Shown here piece by piece: positions 27,701 to 36,461 of a DNA stretch of 64,000 nucleotides; the first letter of the stretch is position 1; the number at the start of each line of letters is the position of its first letter. The stretch covers positions 124,001-188,000 of the forward strand of contig NZ_JACBXU010000006.1 in the NCBI RefSeq assembly GCF_013415305.1, given 5' to 3'. The DNA is from Pantoea sp. WMus005. Its GTDB lineage: Bacteria > Pseudomonadota > Gammaproteobacteria > Enterobacterales > Enterobacteriaceae. A program made the translations under genes and the position numbers. The notes under the pieces were generated by a model. It was not told the origin of the DNA, did no database searches, and saw only the letters and a program-made list of their open reading frames with translations.

Positions 27701-27776
27701 TTGCCTGATTCATTGATTTTGCGAGAATTTTAGTTACAAAACCCCGTGCTGAAGCGTTTCAGTTCAGAAATACGAT

Positions 27777-27792
27777 CCCAGGGTTTCCTGGG
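27777..27792 (+). terminator. Short hairpin after pdeK
   Basis: A six-base-pair stem CCCAGG/CCTGGG with loop GTTT lies 76 bases past the pdeK stop, followed by CGTTTG. It is weak for a terminator. Confidence 0.3.
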
Positions 27793-27925
27793 CGTTTGTC
27801 ACCCTGTATTAATCACGTAAACAGAGTGTTATTTTCGGGTTACTGTCAGGCGCTGCCTGTGTTGCCTGACCGTCACAATAACGAATCCGACAACATCACC
27901 TCACGGCGTTAGTGGACACCTGTTT

Positions 27926-29215
27926 ATGAAAACCTCACTTTTTAAAAGCCTTTATTTCCAGGTGCTGATGGCGATTGGCATCGGCGTTTTGTTAGGCCAT
28001 TTTTACCCGGAGTTAGGGACCCAGATGAAGCCTCTGGGAGATGCCTTTGTTAAGTTAATCAAGATGATTATCGCCCCGGTAATTTTCTGTACCGTGGTCA
28101 CCGGCATCGCTGGCATGGAAAGCATGAAAGCGGTAGGACGGACCGGCGCGGTTGCGCTGCTCTATTTTGAAATTGTCAGTACCATCGCGCTGATTATCGG
28201 CCTGATCGTAGTGAACGTGGTGCAGCCAGGTGCCGGGATGAACGTTGATCCTGCCACGCTGGATGCCAAAGCTGTGGCGATGTACGCCCAGCAGGCAGAG
28301 CAACAGGGTGTCGTCGCTTTCCTGCTGGATATTATTCCTAACAGCGTGATTGGCGCCTTTGCCAGCGGCAACATTCTGCAGGTACTGCTGTTTGCCATTC
28401 TGTTTGGTTTTGCCCTGCATCGTCTGGGCAAAACCGGCACGCTGATTTTCAACGTGATTGAAAGCTTCTCACAAGTGATTTTCGGCATTATCAATATGAT
28501 CATGCGTCTGGCACCGATCGGGGCATTTGGCGCAATGGCTTTCACTATTGGTAAGTATGGCGTGGGTTCACTGGTGCAGCTCGGCCAGTTGATCATCTGC
28601 TTCTATATCACCTGTATTCTGTTTGTAGTGGTTGTGCTGGGGCTGATTGCGCGTCTGTTCGCCGGGTTCAGCATCTTTAAGTTCATCGCCTATATCAAAG
28701 AAGAGCTGCTGATTGTGCTGGGGACGTCCTCATCCGAGTCTGCGCTGCCACGCATGCTGGATAAGATGGAAAAGCTGGGCTGCAAAAAGTCGGTAGTCGG
28801 GCTGGTGATTCCCACCGGTTACTCCTTTAACCTCGACGGCACCTCGATTTACCTGACCATGGCGGCGGTATTTATCGCTCAGGCGACCAATGCACACATG
28901 GATATCTTCCATCAGATTACGCTGCTGGTGGTGCTGCTGCTCTCTTCCAAAGGGGCGGCGGGCGTAACCGGAAGCGGGTTCATCGTGCTGGCGGCGACGC
29001 TCTCTGCGGTGGGACATCTGCCGGTGGCGGGTCTGGCGCTGATTCTCGGTATTGACCGCTTTATGTCCGAAGCCCGTGCGCTGACCAACCTGATCGGTAA
29101 CGGTGTGGCGACCGTGGTGGTGGCGAAGTGGGTCGACCAGCTTGATCACAAACAGCTGACTGATACGCTGGCAGGCCGGAATAAGGAGAATAAAGCGTCT
29201 GAATCTTCAATTTAA
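27926..29215 (+). CDS. dctA: C4-dicarboxylate:cation symporter DctA
   Basis: 429 residues, the usual length. A DAACS/glutamate-transporter-fold inner-membrane carrier for succinate, fumarate, malate and related acids. Family signatures are [31 protein letters not shown] (first re-entrant loop), [23 protein letters not shown] and the C-terminal RALTNLIGN segment with its binding residues. The gene stands alone, with about 225 bp upstream and a long hairpin downstream. Position between pdeK and yhjJ is as in E. coli. I found no clear CRP or DcuR site upstream. Confidence 0.97.
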   Translation: MKTSLFKSLYFQVLMAIGIGVLLGHFYPELGTQMKPLGDAFVKLIKMIIAPVIFCTVVTGIAGMESMKAVGRTGAVALLYFEIVSTIALIIGLIVVNVVQPGAGMNVDPATLDAKAVAMYAQQAEQQGVVAFLLDIIPNSVIGAFASGNILQVLLFAILFGFALHRLGKTGTLIFNVIESFSQVIFGIINMIMRLAPIGAFGAMAFTIGKYGVGSLVQLGQLIICFYITCILFVVVVLGLIARLFAGFSIFKFIAYIKEELLIVLGTSSSESALPRMLDKMEKLGCKKSVVGLVIPTGYSFNLDGTSIYLTMAAVFIAQATNAHMDIFHQITLLVVLLLSSKGAAGVTGSGFIVLAATLSAVGHLPVAGLALILGIDRFMSEARALTNLIGNGVATVVVAKWVDQLDHKQLTDTLAGRNKENKASESSI

Positions 29216-29241
29216 TCATTGAATTTCACTTAAATTCCCAC

Positions 29242-29278
29242 AAATGCCCGCTGTCGCTTGCCCTGACAGCGGGCATTT
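29242..29278 (+). terminator. Long hairpin after dctA
   Basis: A 14-bp perfect stem (AAATGCCCGCTGTC and its complement) with a nine-base loop starts 27 bases after the dctA stop. The U tract is short, so it could act in both directions. Confidence 0.65.
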
Positions 29279-29460
29279 GCATAATAAACCCCACTTGTTT
29301 TTTTGACGTTTTTCACTTCGTTACGCGACATCCTGCGCTTCCTGTGGTCAAACACTTTGTTGTTGGATAACAGCGCGATTCGGCGCCAGCCGATTCGTTA
29401 ATAACAGCGGCAATATGCGCCAGTGATAACGATATTTGAATTATTTGAGTAGGGGTTCAC

Positions 29461-30951
29461 ATGCAGGGCACCAGAATTCGACTTTTGGTTGGTGGATTAG
29501 TGCTGGCAGGCAGCTTTGGTCTCCAGGCAGAAACGCTGCAACCCGATCCGGCCTGGCAGGAAGGCAAGCTGGATAATGGATTTAACTGGCAGTTACTGGC
29601 CACACCGCAACGTCCAAGCGACCGCATTGAACTGCGGCTGGTGGTGAACACCGGTTCGCTGGTGGAGAGTTCGCAGCAGACCGGCTTCAGCCATCTGCTG
29701 CCGCGCCTGGCGATGGTGCACAACACCGCGCTTGATAACAATCAGCAGCGTGCGCTATGGCAACAGGCGATGGATCCTCAGCACCCGCTGCCGCCGGTCA
29801 TCACCTCCTATGATTCCACCCAATATAATCTGAGTCTGCCGAATAACCGCCCCGAGTTGCTGAAAGAGGCGCTGAACTGGCTGGCGGCCACGGCGGGCAA
29901 TATGGCTATCACTGAACAGGTGGTCAATACCGCGCTGACAGCCTCCGATCCGGTCGCGACCTGGCCGAAAGATTCTCAGGATGTCTGGTGGCGCTACCGC
30001 CTGAAAGGTTCTGCGCTACTGGCGCACGATCCCGCAGCACAACCGCGCGCACCCGTCGATTTAACTCAGCTCAACGATTTTTATCATCAGTGGTACACCC
30101 CGGATGCGATGACGCTCTACGTGGTAGGGAATGTCGACAGCCGCAACCTCTCTGAGCAGATCAACAAAACCTTCTCGGCATTAACCGGCAAGCGTGAAAC
30201 GCCTGCGCCACTGCCGACTCTGTCGCCGCTGCCGCACGAGCCGGTGAATCTGGTCAGCAGCAACATGACGCAGGATCGTCTCTCACTGGTGTGGGATACG
30301 CCGTGGCAGCCGATTCGTGACTCCCAGAATCTGCAACGTTACTGGCAGGGCGACCTGGCCCGTGAAGCCCTGTTCTGGCATGTTCAGCGTGCGCTCAGCG
30401 ACAGCAAGGCACAGGGCATACAGGTCGGATTTGATTGCCGTGTGCTCTATCAGCGTGCGCAGTGCTCGATCAACATGGACGGGCGCAACGACAATCTGGC
30501 GCAGAATATGAACCTGGTGGCGCGCGAGCTGGCGAACGTGCGTGATAAAGGCATTCCGCAGGAGGAATTTGATGCGCTGATGGCGCAGAAGCTGCTGGAG
30601 CTGAATAAGCTGTTTACCACCTATGCCCGCACGGATACCGACGTGCTGATGAGCCAGCGCCTGCGATCTCAGCAGAACGCCGTGGTCGATATTGCGCCTG
30701 AGCAGTATCAGAAGCTGCGTCAGACTTTCCTGGCCGGCCTGACCCGTGAACAGTTGAACCAGGAGCTGCGCCAGCAACTGACGCAGGAACTGATGATGGT
30801 TCTGATCCAGCCGGAAGGCGAAGCGGAAACCAACGTGAAGAGCCTGCAAAACAGCTGGGATAAAGTGATGTCACCGCCAGCGGCACCGGCGACCAGCACT
30901 GAAGCCAGTCCGCCGGATAGTAACGTCAAAGACGTTCCGCCAGCTGCGTAA
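29461..30951 (+). CDS. yhjJ: Insulinase-family (M16-like) periplasmic protein YhjJ, probably inactive as a protease
   Basis: 496 residues. A signal peptide (about 1-23, ending LQAE) precedes an M16-like domain with LRLVVNTGSLVESSQQTGFSH. The HxxEH zinc motif of active M16 enzymes is absent; HLLPR stands at that place. The second half has FYHQWYTPDAMTLYVVGNV and AREALFWH. The C-terminus is Pro/Ala/Ser-rich. E. coli YhjJ is alike, including the missing zinc motif. Its role is unknown; a chaperone-like or binding role in the periplasm is only a guess. The gene ends two bases before the stop of a convergent hydrolase gene, with no terminator between. Confidence 0.88.
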   Translation: MQGTRIRLLVGGLVLAGSFGLQAETLQPDPAWQEGKLDNGFNWQLLATPQRPSDRIELRLVVNTGSLVESSQQTGFSHLLPRLAMVHNTALDNNQQRALWQQAMDPQHPLPPVITSYDSTQYNLSLPNNRPELLKEALNWLAATAGNMAITEQVVNTALTASDPVATWPKDSQDVWWRYRLKGSALLAHDPAAQPRAPVDLTQLNDFYHQWYTPDAMTLYVVGNVDSRNLSEQINKTFSALTGKRETPAPLPTLSPLPHEPVNLVSSNMTQDRLSLVWDTPWQPIRDSQNLQRYWQGDLAREALFWHVQRALSDSKAQGIQVGFDCRVLYQRAQCSINMDGRNDNLAQNMNLVARELANVRDKGIPQEEFDALMAQKLLELNKLFTTYARTDTDVLMSQRLRSQQNAVVDIAPEQYQKLRQTFLAGLTREQLNQELRQQLTQELMMVLIQPEGEAETNVKSLQNSWDKVMSPPAAPATSTEASPPDSNVKDVPPAA

Positions 30952-30953
30952 TA

Positions 30954-31826
30954 TCAGGTTTTTGCCCTGAGCCACTCGGTCACTAACATCGGCCAGCTGG
31001 CGAGGGGCAAATCTGCTACGCCACGGATACCAAATCCGTGCCCCCCTTTCTGATAGAAATGTACCTCTGCCGGAACCTTATGCTCACGCAGCGCACCAAA
31101 AAACGCCATGCTGTGATTCACTGAGACATCATCATCGTCAGCGGCGTGGATCAGCAGTGTCGGTGGCACCAGCGGATGAACCCGGGTTTCCATTGAATAG
31201 GCTTCAATGGTTTTCTGATCCGGCCACGCACCCAGCAGGCGGGTTCTGGCACCTTCATGGGCAATGCCATCACGCATGCTGATCAGCGGATAGACCAGTA
31301 TCATCGCATCCGGACGCGGCGAGAAGTTCTCTGCGCCATCCTGCACCGGATAAAGTTTCTCTGCGAAACGGGTCCCCAGACTGGCCGCCACGTGGCCACC
31401 CGCCGAAAAGCCCATCATCACAATGTATTTACCGTTCAGACCACGCTGTGCACGATCACGCAGAACGCGAACTGCGCGCTGTGCATCAGCCAGCGGCGCA
31501 TCGGGACCTTCGTGATGCCCGTCATAGGGCAGTCGATAAGTCATGACCGCCAGCGTATAACCCATCGACGTAAAGAAGGTCGCCAGGGCGCTGCCTTCAC
31601 GATCGATCATCACGCGCTGATAGCCACCGCCTGGTGCAACCAGCAGGGTGATCCCGTTTGATTCAATCGGATGCCAGATCGCCATCTCCGGGCAACGTAC
31701 GCCGGTTGCTGCGCGATCGTAAGGCTCATACTCTTTTGCCATATCGACGATCTGCGGCTCTGCGCGCGAATCGCTGGCGCCTGGCGCATCACCGTGTGGC
31801 CAGATATTAATAATCTCTGTGTGCAT
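30954..31826 (-). CDS. Alpha/beta hydrolase, esterase/lipase type (acetyl-esterase-like)
   Basis: 290 residues from the ATG at 31826, which has AGGAT upstream; a longer open frame continues but lacks a convincing start. There is no signal peptide. The N-terminal part (ITLLVAPGGGYQ) gives the oxyanion glycine run, GFSAGG is the nucleophile elbow, HAADDDDVSV supplies the acid and GGHGFG the catalytic His. This resembles BD-FAE and acetyl xylan esterase-like hydrolases. It has no counterpart between yhjJ and kdgK in E. coli, so it is an insertion or lineage-specific gene. The substrate is unknown; a small acylated sugar or plant-derived ester is a guess. A 20-bp palindrome lies about 170 bp upstream. 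Confidence 0.8.
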   Translation of the reverse strand: MHTEIINIWPHGDAPGASDSRAEPQIVDMAKEYEPYDRAATGVRCPEMAIWHPIESNGITLLVAPGGGYQRVMIDREGSALATFFTSMGYTLAVMTYRLPYDGHHEGPDAPLADAQRAVRVLRDRAQRGLNGKYIVMMGFSAGGHVAASLGTRFAEKLYPVQDGAENFSPRPDAMILVYPLISMRDGIAHEGARTRLLGAWPDQKTIEAYSMETRVHPLVPPTLLIHAADDDDVSVNHSMAFFGALREHKVPAEVHFYQKGGHGFGIRGVADLPLASWPMLVTEWLRAKT

Positions 31827-32280
31827 AAATAGATCCTGATGCGGGGAATATTTTAATTGTTTTGTTCGCGGCCGGAGAGAACAGCGTCCTGCTGTCTTTT
31901 GATTAAAAGATGGTCTTTTTTCAGGCGGTCGTCCATCCGAAAAAGGCAAATCTGACCATATTCGGACTATGCCTGGTGATGGATCTGTTTGTATAAATGA
32001 TTAATTTTAATCATTAAATTATAAGCGAGGTTAAAGAGGATTGCCGCATGAAGTCCGTTATTAATTACTATTTTGCAGCTTAAGGTAAATGGCTGGCACG
32101 GTCCGCTTTACTCGTCGCAATTTACCGGATATCACGCTGTCTGCTGTTAAGGCGACATAATGATTTTAGCGCCAGGGTTACAGCCGCCTTGCTTGAGAGA
32201 CTTAAGGGCCAGTCTCATCATCAGCCATTCCTGAGTTGCCCGTCTTGTCCGGACAGCGAACCAGCCACAGGTTGCCAGCA
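31827..32280. other. Intergenic region between the hydrolase gene and kdgK terminator
   Basis: About 450 bp without a recognised gene. It contains the palindrome listed separately. On the plus strand there is also an 11-codon frame (32048-32083) beginning MKSVINYY with GAGGA seven bases before the ATG. The rest has no clear homology. The hydrolase promoter must lie here on the minus strand. Confidence 0.5.
31996..32015. promoter_or_regulatory. 20-bp perfect palindrome, possible operator
   Basis: AATGATTAA and TTAATCATT form two nine-base arms around a two-base centre, in an A/T-rich stretch upstream of the hydrolase gene. The form suits a dimeric repressor site; the regulator was not identified. 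Confidence 0.4.
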
Positions 32281-32308
32281 AAAAAAATGCGCCCAGGGGC
32301 GCATTTTT
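32281..32308 (-). terminator. Terminator of kdgK (probably bidirectional)
   Basis: Stem ATGCGCC/GGCGCAT with a four-base loop, flanked by seven A on one side and TTTTT on the other. Read on the minus strand it follows the kdgK stop with a long U run. Confidence 0.85.
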
Positions 32309-32350
32309 ATGGCATCGGCATTATCAGTGCCTGTATTGCCGCTCTGCCTG

Positions 32351-33283
32351 TCAGTCAGGCATCGCCTCTGCCGGAATAATCGCGCCGCGATGCTGAATCA
32401 CGGTGCTGGCCGTCAGGTGTCCGCGCTGTGCAGCAGACTCAGCTGAGGCGCCAGTCAGACGGCGCGCCAGATACCCGGCACTGAATGAATCACCGGCAGC
32501 GGTGGTATCGATCACTTTCTCTTTCGCCAGACGCACCGCAGGTACATCAATCAGCGGCGTGTCGCCGGTGGCCACCAGACAGGAGTCGGCACCACGCTTA
32601 ATCACGATTTCGCTGGCACCGGCCTGACGGGTACGGGCGATAACCTCTTCCAGCGGCTCTTCGCCCCACAGCAGATGCTCATCATCCAGGGTCAGGAAGG
32701 CGATATCGGTACAGTTCAGCATCGCGCGATAAGCAGCCTGCGCAGTGGCCCGATCGGCCCATAAACGCGGGCGGTAATTGTTATCAAAAATCACCTTGCC
32801 GCCATTTGACCGGCAACGGGCCAGTAGCGCCATCAGCTTCTCACGGCTGGCAGGCGGCAGAATCGCCAGACTGATCCCGCTAAGATAGAGATAATCGTAG
32901 TGCGACAGCTGTTCGGCTATGTCCGCAGATTGCGGGCTATCCAGCCAGTAACGCGCGGCAGCATCACTGCGCCAGTACCAGAAAGTACGCTCGCCATCGT
33001 CATCCGTTTCAATCACATACAGGCCCGGCATCTTATTATCGAGGCGCTGAATCAGATCCGTATTCACCTTCTCCTGCTGCCAGGCCGCGATCATCTGATC
33101 GCTGAACGAATCCGTCCCCAGCGCAGTGACATAATCGACCCGCAATTGCTGCTCATCAACCTGGCGGGCGAGATAAACGGCGGTGTTGAGTGTATCGCCG
33201 CCAAAGCCACGTTTAATGTTCTCACCTTTTTCGGACAGCTCAATCATGCATTCGCCAATGATGGCGATTTTCTTCTGCGTCAT
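32351..33283 (-). CDS. kdgK: 2-dehydro-3-deoxygluconokinase KdgK
   Basis: 310 residues. PfkB/ribokinase-family sugar kinase that phosphorylates 2-keto-3-deoxygluconate to KDPG in hexuronate and pectin breakdown. The N-terminus IAIIGECMIELSEKG and FGGDTLNTAVYLARQ are typical of KdgK. The ATP/anion-hole motif DTTAAGDSFSAGYLARRL contains the catalytic Asp. Length matches E. coli KdgK. A KdgR-like palindrome lies 66 bp upstream of its ATG, suggesting pectin-catabolite induction, and a strong terminator follows. Position between yhjJ and pdeH is as in E. coli. Confidence 0.95.
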   Translation of the reverse strand: MTQKKIAIIGECMIELSEKGENIKRGFGGDTLNTAVYLARQVDEQQLRVDYVTALGTDSFSDQMIAAWQQEKVNTDLIQRLDNKMPGLYVIETDDDGERTFWYWRSDAAARYWLDSPQSADIAEQLSHYDYLYLSGISLAILPPASREKLMALLARCRSNGGKVIFDNNYRPRLWADRATAQAAYRAMLNCTDIAFLTLDDEHLLWGEEPLEEVIARTRQAGASEIVIKRGADSCLVATGDTPLIDVPAVRLAKEKVIDTTAAGDSFSAGYLARRLTGASAESAAQRGHLTASTVIQHRGAIIPAEAMPD

Positions 33284-33348
33284 GGTTTCAGACCTGTAGT
33301 GAAATATCGCCCTAGTCTCGCGTCTGGTATGGCAGACGTCAAATGTTT

Positions 33349-33365
33349 TTAAAACGCTGTTTTAA
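33349..33365. promoter_or_regulatory. KdgR-like operator upstream of kdgK
   Basis: TTAAAAC-GCT-GTTTTAA is a perfect palindrome inside a longer A/T-rich dyad. It resembles the known KdgR box (AAAC/GTTT halves in an AT context), and kdgK is a classic KdgR target. The match is by eye from memory of the consensus. Confidence 0.5.
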
Positions 33366-33569
33366 TTTAACTTAAGGTCGGAAACGGCCCCATTCTGGCT
33401 GATAAGAGCGGCTAACATCGGCCTGTTTAGCCGATTATGTTAGCGGAACGGCTGATAAACTCGCCGCTTCATATCGCCAGGCCGTTCATCTCTTTATCAC
33501 AGACACTTTTGATAATCGCTGCAGCCACCCGTTTGGGGGCCTGTTACCAACCAGGAAAATAGCATAGTG

Positions 33570-34337
33570 ATGGAGAGCTTTAGCCAATGGCTGCCGTCTT
33601 CAACCGACCTTAATCTTCCGCCGGAAACCTCGCTCTTCTGGCAGCAATGTCATCGACGCTATCGGTTTCAGCCGATCTATCGGGTAACCGGTCGGTTACT
33701 CGCCATTGAACTGCTGACCGCCGTTTATCATCCCATGGCGCCAGAGCGGAATCTCTCGCCTGAAGCCTGGTTTGCCGGACTCGACATTGCTCAGCGCCTG
33801 AACGTCGTGTATGAGCAGCTTGAACTGCTCGCAGAATGGACTGCGTTTTTTGAACGCAATGATGTCGTCGCCTCGGTCAACATTGACGGTCCCTCACTGC
33901 TCGCCATTCAGCATCGACCTGCTATTCGCCAGCTTATTGCCCGGCTGCCCTGGATACGCTTTGAACTCACCGAGCATCAGGCGCTGCCGCTGGAAGAGAA
34001 GGTGGCAAAAATACCTGAGCTGGGACCGCTGTGGCTGGATGACTTCGGTTCGGGTATGGCGAATTTTTCGGCGCTGACTGAACTGAAATATGATTACATC
34101 AAGCTGTCGCGCGACCTGTTTATCATGCTGGGCACGACCCATGAAGGGCGCGACCTTTTTTCCATGCTGCTGGCGCTGATCAATCGATATTGCCATGGCG
34201 TCATTGTTGAAGGCGTGGAGACGGAAGCGCAGTGGCAGCAGGTCAAAGCATCGCCCGCTGTTGCTGCGCAGGGCTACTACTTTTCGCGTCCGATCCCCTT
34301 TTCCGAATTGAATCATCTCACTCTCCAGCTTCCCTGA
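33570..34337 (+). CDS. pdeH: c-di-GMP phosphodiesterase PdeH (YhjH; stand-alone EAL domain)
   Basis: 255 residues, a single cytoplasmic EAL domain. Motifs: AIELLTA at the EAL position (ELL variant, as in E. coli), SVNIDGPSL, FELTEH, WLDDFGSGMANF, YIKLSRDL and IVEGVETEAQ. In E. coli PdeH is the main phosphodiesterase of motile cells, keeping c-di-GMP low so that YcgR does not brake flagella. A GTG at 33567 is an equally possible start; AGGA is 10 bases before it. I could not find a good FliA promoter upstream, although E. coli yhjH belongs to the flagellar regulon. Confidence 0.92.
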   Translation: MESFSQWLPSSTDLNLPPETSLFWQQCHRRYRFQPIYRVTGRLLAIELLTAVYHPMAPERNLSPEAWFAGLDIAQRLNVVYEQLELLAEWTAFFERNDVVASVNIDGPSLLAIQHRPAIRQLIARLPWIRFELTEHQALPLEEKVAKIPELGPLWLDDFGSGMANFSALTELKYDYIKLSRDLFIMLGTTHEGRDLFSMLLALINRYCHGVIVEGVETEAQWQQVKASPAVAAQGYYFSRPIPFSELNHLTLQLP

Positions 34338-34400
34338 TGCCGTTGCGCGCGGTCTCGACTATCTTTAACGCAGACCGTGAATGTGCAAGGAGAAAGCGTA

Positions 34401-36461
34401 ATGTCGCGTACTGGAAAAATAGTCAGTTGGATAGCAGGAATTCTGGTGTTGTTGATCGTGGTGATTATCGTCATCATCGCGACCTTTGACTGGAATCGCC
34501 TGAAGCCCACCATCAATCAGAAAGTCTCAACCGAGTTAAACCGTCCCTTTGCGATACGCGGGGATCTGGGCATCGACTGGGCACGAAATCGCGACGAGGC
34601 TGGCTGGCGGCGCTGGGTGCCGTGGCCGCAGATCCATGCGGAAGATATTATGCTGGGTAATCCGCCTGACATTTCTGACGTCACCATGGTGCATCTGCAG
34701 CGTGTCGACGCCACCCTGTCGCCGCTGTCGCTGCTGCACAAAGAACTCTTCATCCCGTGGATTAAGTTGCAGCGTCCTGATGCCCGACTGATCCAGACCG
34801 CCGATAAAAAGAATAACTGGACCTTTACGCTTGCCGATAGCGGCAAAGATGAGAAGAGTGCCGCGCCGTCTGCCTGGTCCTTCCGTCTGGATAATATTCT
34901 GTTTGATCAGGGACAAATCCGTTATCGCGACGCCATTAACCATGCCGATGTCACGGTGCAGGTCAATCCGCTGGGCAAACCGGTGCCCTATACGCAGATT
35001 GCCGGAGGCAATGACCAGCAGAAGGGCGCAGGCGACTTCGTCTTTGGCTGGCAGGCGAAAGGCACTTATAACAATGAGTCACTCAGCGGCGACGGTAAGA
35101 TTGGCGGCATGCTCTCACTACGCAGTCAGAACACCCCGTTTCCGATTCAGGCCGATGTGCGCAACGGCACCACGCGCGTTCAGGTGACCGGCGGTCTGCA
35201 GGACCCGATGAATCTCGGCGGGCTTAACGTGCGACTGCGCTTCTCGGGAGATACGCTGGCGAATCTCTATGGCCTGACCGGCGTCCTGTTGCCTGACACA
35301 CCGCCCTATGAAACCGACGGCCATCTGATTGCTAAATTCAGTGGCGAAAAGGGCGCTGTCTACCGCTATGAGAAATTCAATGGGCACATCGGCGACAGCG
35401 ATATTCATGGTTCGCTGATCTACAGTCAGGTCAAACCTCGCCCGACACTCAGTGGCGAGCTAGCCTCTGAGCAGCTGCGTATGGCCGATCTGGGGCCGCT
35501 GATTGGCGTGAACTCCGGCAAAGGCAGTGATAAAACCGCGCAGGCCAAAGCCCGTCGCGGTGAGAAATCGAATCAGCCCGCCGACCGCGTGCTGCCGCAC
35601 GATAAGTTCGAGACCAAAAACTGGGACGTGATGGACGCCGACGTGAAGTTCAGCGGCAAACGGATTGAACACAGTAATTCACTGCCGTTAAGCGATCTCT
35701 ATACCCACTTACAGCTGAAAAACGGCGATCTGCTGCTGGACCCGCTGCGCTTTGGTGTGGCGGGCGGCAATCTCAACAGCACTATCCGGCTGGAGGGCGA
35801 TCACTCGCCGATGCGTGGTCGGGTTGATCTTCATGTCCGTAAGCTGCAGCTGCGTCAGCTCTTCCCGAAGGTGGAGGCGATGAAGAACAGCCGCGGCCAG
35901 CTTAACGGCGATGCCAGCTTTACCGGCACCGGTAACTCCGTGGCCGATCTGCTGGCGACCAGTAACGGTCAACTCAAACTGCTGATGAATGATGGACTGA
36001 TCAGCCGCAGCCTGATGGAAATTGCCGGACTCAACGTCGGTAACTACGTGGTTGGCAAACTGTTTGGCGATGATCAGGTGCGCATCAACTGCGCCGCCAC
36101 CGATCTCAAGCTGCAGAATGGTGTGGCAACGCCTAACCTGTTTGTGTTTGATACCGAGAACGCGATTATCAATGTGTCCGGCAACGCAAACTTCGCCAGT
36201 GAGCGGCTGGATCTGTCGGTGAATCCGGAGAGTAAAGGCATCCGCATTGTGACGCTGCGCTCGCCGCTCTATGTGCGTGGCACCTTTAAAAATCCTGATG
36301 CGGGCGTGAAAGCGGGACCGCTGCTGGCGCGTGGTGCCGCTGCCGTGGCGCTGGGTGCGGTTGTGGGTCCGGCAGCGGCGCTGCTGGCACTGATCTCGCC
36401 AAGTGATAATGAAGACAACCAGTGCAGCACCGTCCTGCAGCAGATGAAGCAGAAGAAGTAA
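34401..36461 (+). CDS. yhjG: AsmA-family protein YhjG
   Basis: 686 residues. One N-terminal membrane helix (about 9-28) is followed by a large periplasmic AsmA domain. The segments ATFDWNRLKPTINQKV, NRPFAIRGDLG and SFRLDNILFDQGQIRYRD are typical, as is the C-terminal GIRIVTLRSPLYVRGTFKNP. AsmA-like proteins are thought to move phospholipids or help outer-membrane assembly. AAGGAG sits seven bases before the ATG at 34401, preferred over a GTG at 34377. Its stop codon directly abuts the stop of convergent ppiC. In E. coli yhjG neighbours pdeH, but ppiC is elsewhere, so this gene marks the end of one conserved block. Confidence 0.93.
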   Translation: MSRTGKIVSWIAGILVLLIVVIIVIIATFDWNRLKPTINQKVSTELNRPFAIRGDLGIDWARNRDEAGWRRWVPWPQIHAEDIMLGNPPDISDVTMVHLQRVDATLSPLSLLHKELFIPWIKLQRPDARLIQTADKKNNWTFTLADSGKDEKSAAPSAWSFRLDNILFDQGQIRYRDAINHADVTVQVNPLGKPVPYTQIAGGNDQQKGAGDFVFGWQAKGTYNNESLSGDGKIGGMLSLRSQNTPFPIQADVRNGTTRVQVTGGLQDPMNLGGLNVRLRFSGDTLANLYGLTGVLLPDTPPYETDGHLIAKFSGEKGAVYRYEKFNGHIGDSDIHGSLIYSQVKPRPTLSGELASEQLRMADLGPLIGVNSGKGSDKTAQAKARRGEKSNQPADRVLPHDKFETKNWDVMDADVKFSGKRIEHSNSLPLSDLYTHLQLKNGDLLLDPLRFGVAGGNLNSTIRLEGDHSPMRGRVDLHVRKLQLRQLFPKVEAMKNSRGQLNGDASFTGTGNSVADLLATSNGQLKLLMNDGLISRSLMEIAGLNVGNYVVGKLFGDDQVRINCAATDLKLQNGVATPNLFVFDTENAIINVSGNANFASERLDLSVNPESKGIRIVTLRSPLYVRGTFKNPDAGVKAGPLLARGAAAVALGAVVGPAAALLALISPSDNEDNQCSTVLQQMKQKK

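Noticed and set aside
27840-27890. CRP-like TGTGT ... TCACA upstream of dctA
   Set aside because: The half sites are 10 bases apart instead of six, so the spacing is wrong for CRP.
33361-33460. Possible FliA (sigma-28) promoter before pdeH, from GCTGATAA and GCCGATTA strings
   Set aside because: No TAAA-type -35 at the needed 11-base spacing for any of the three candidates.
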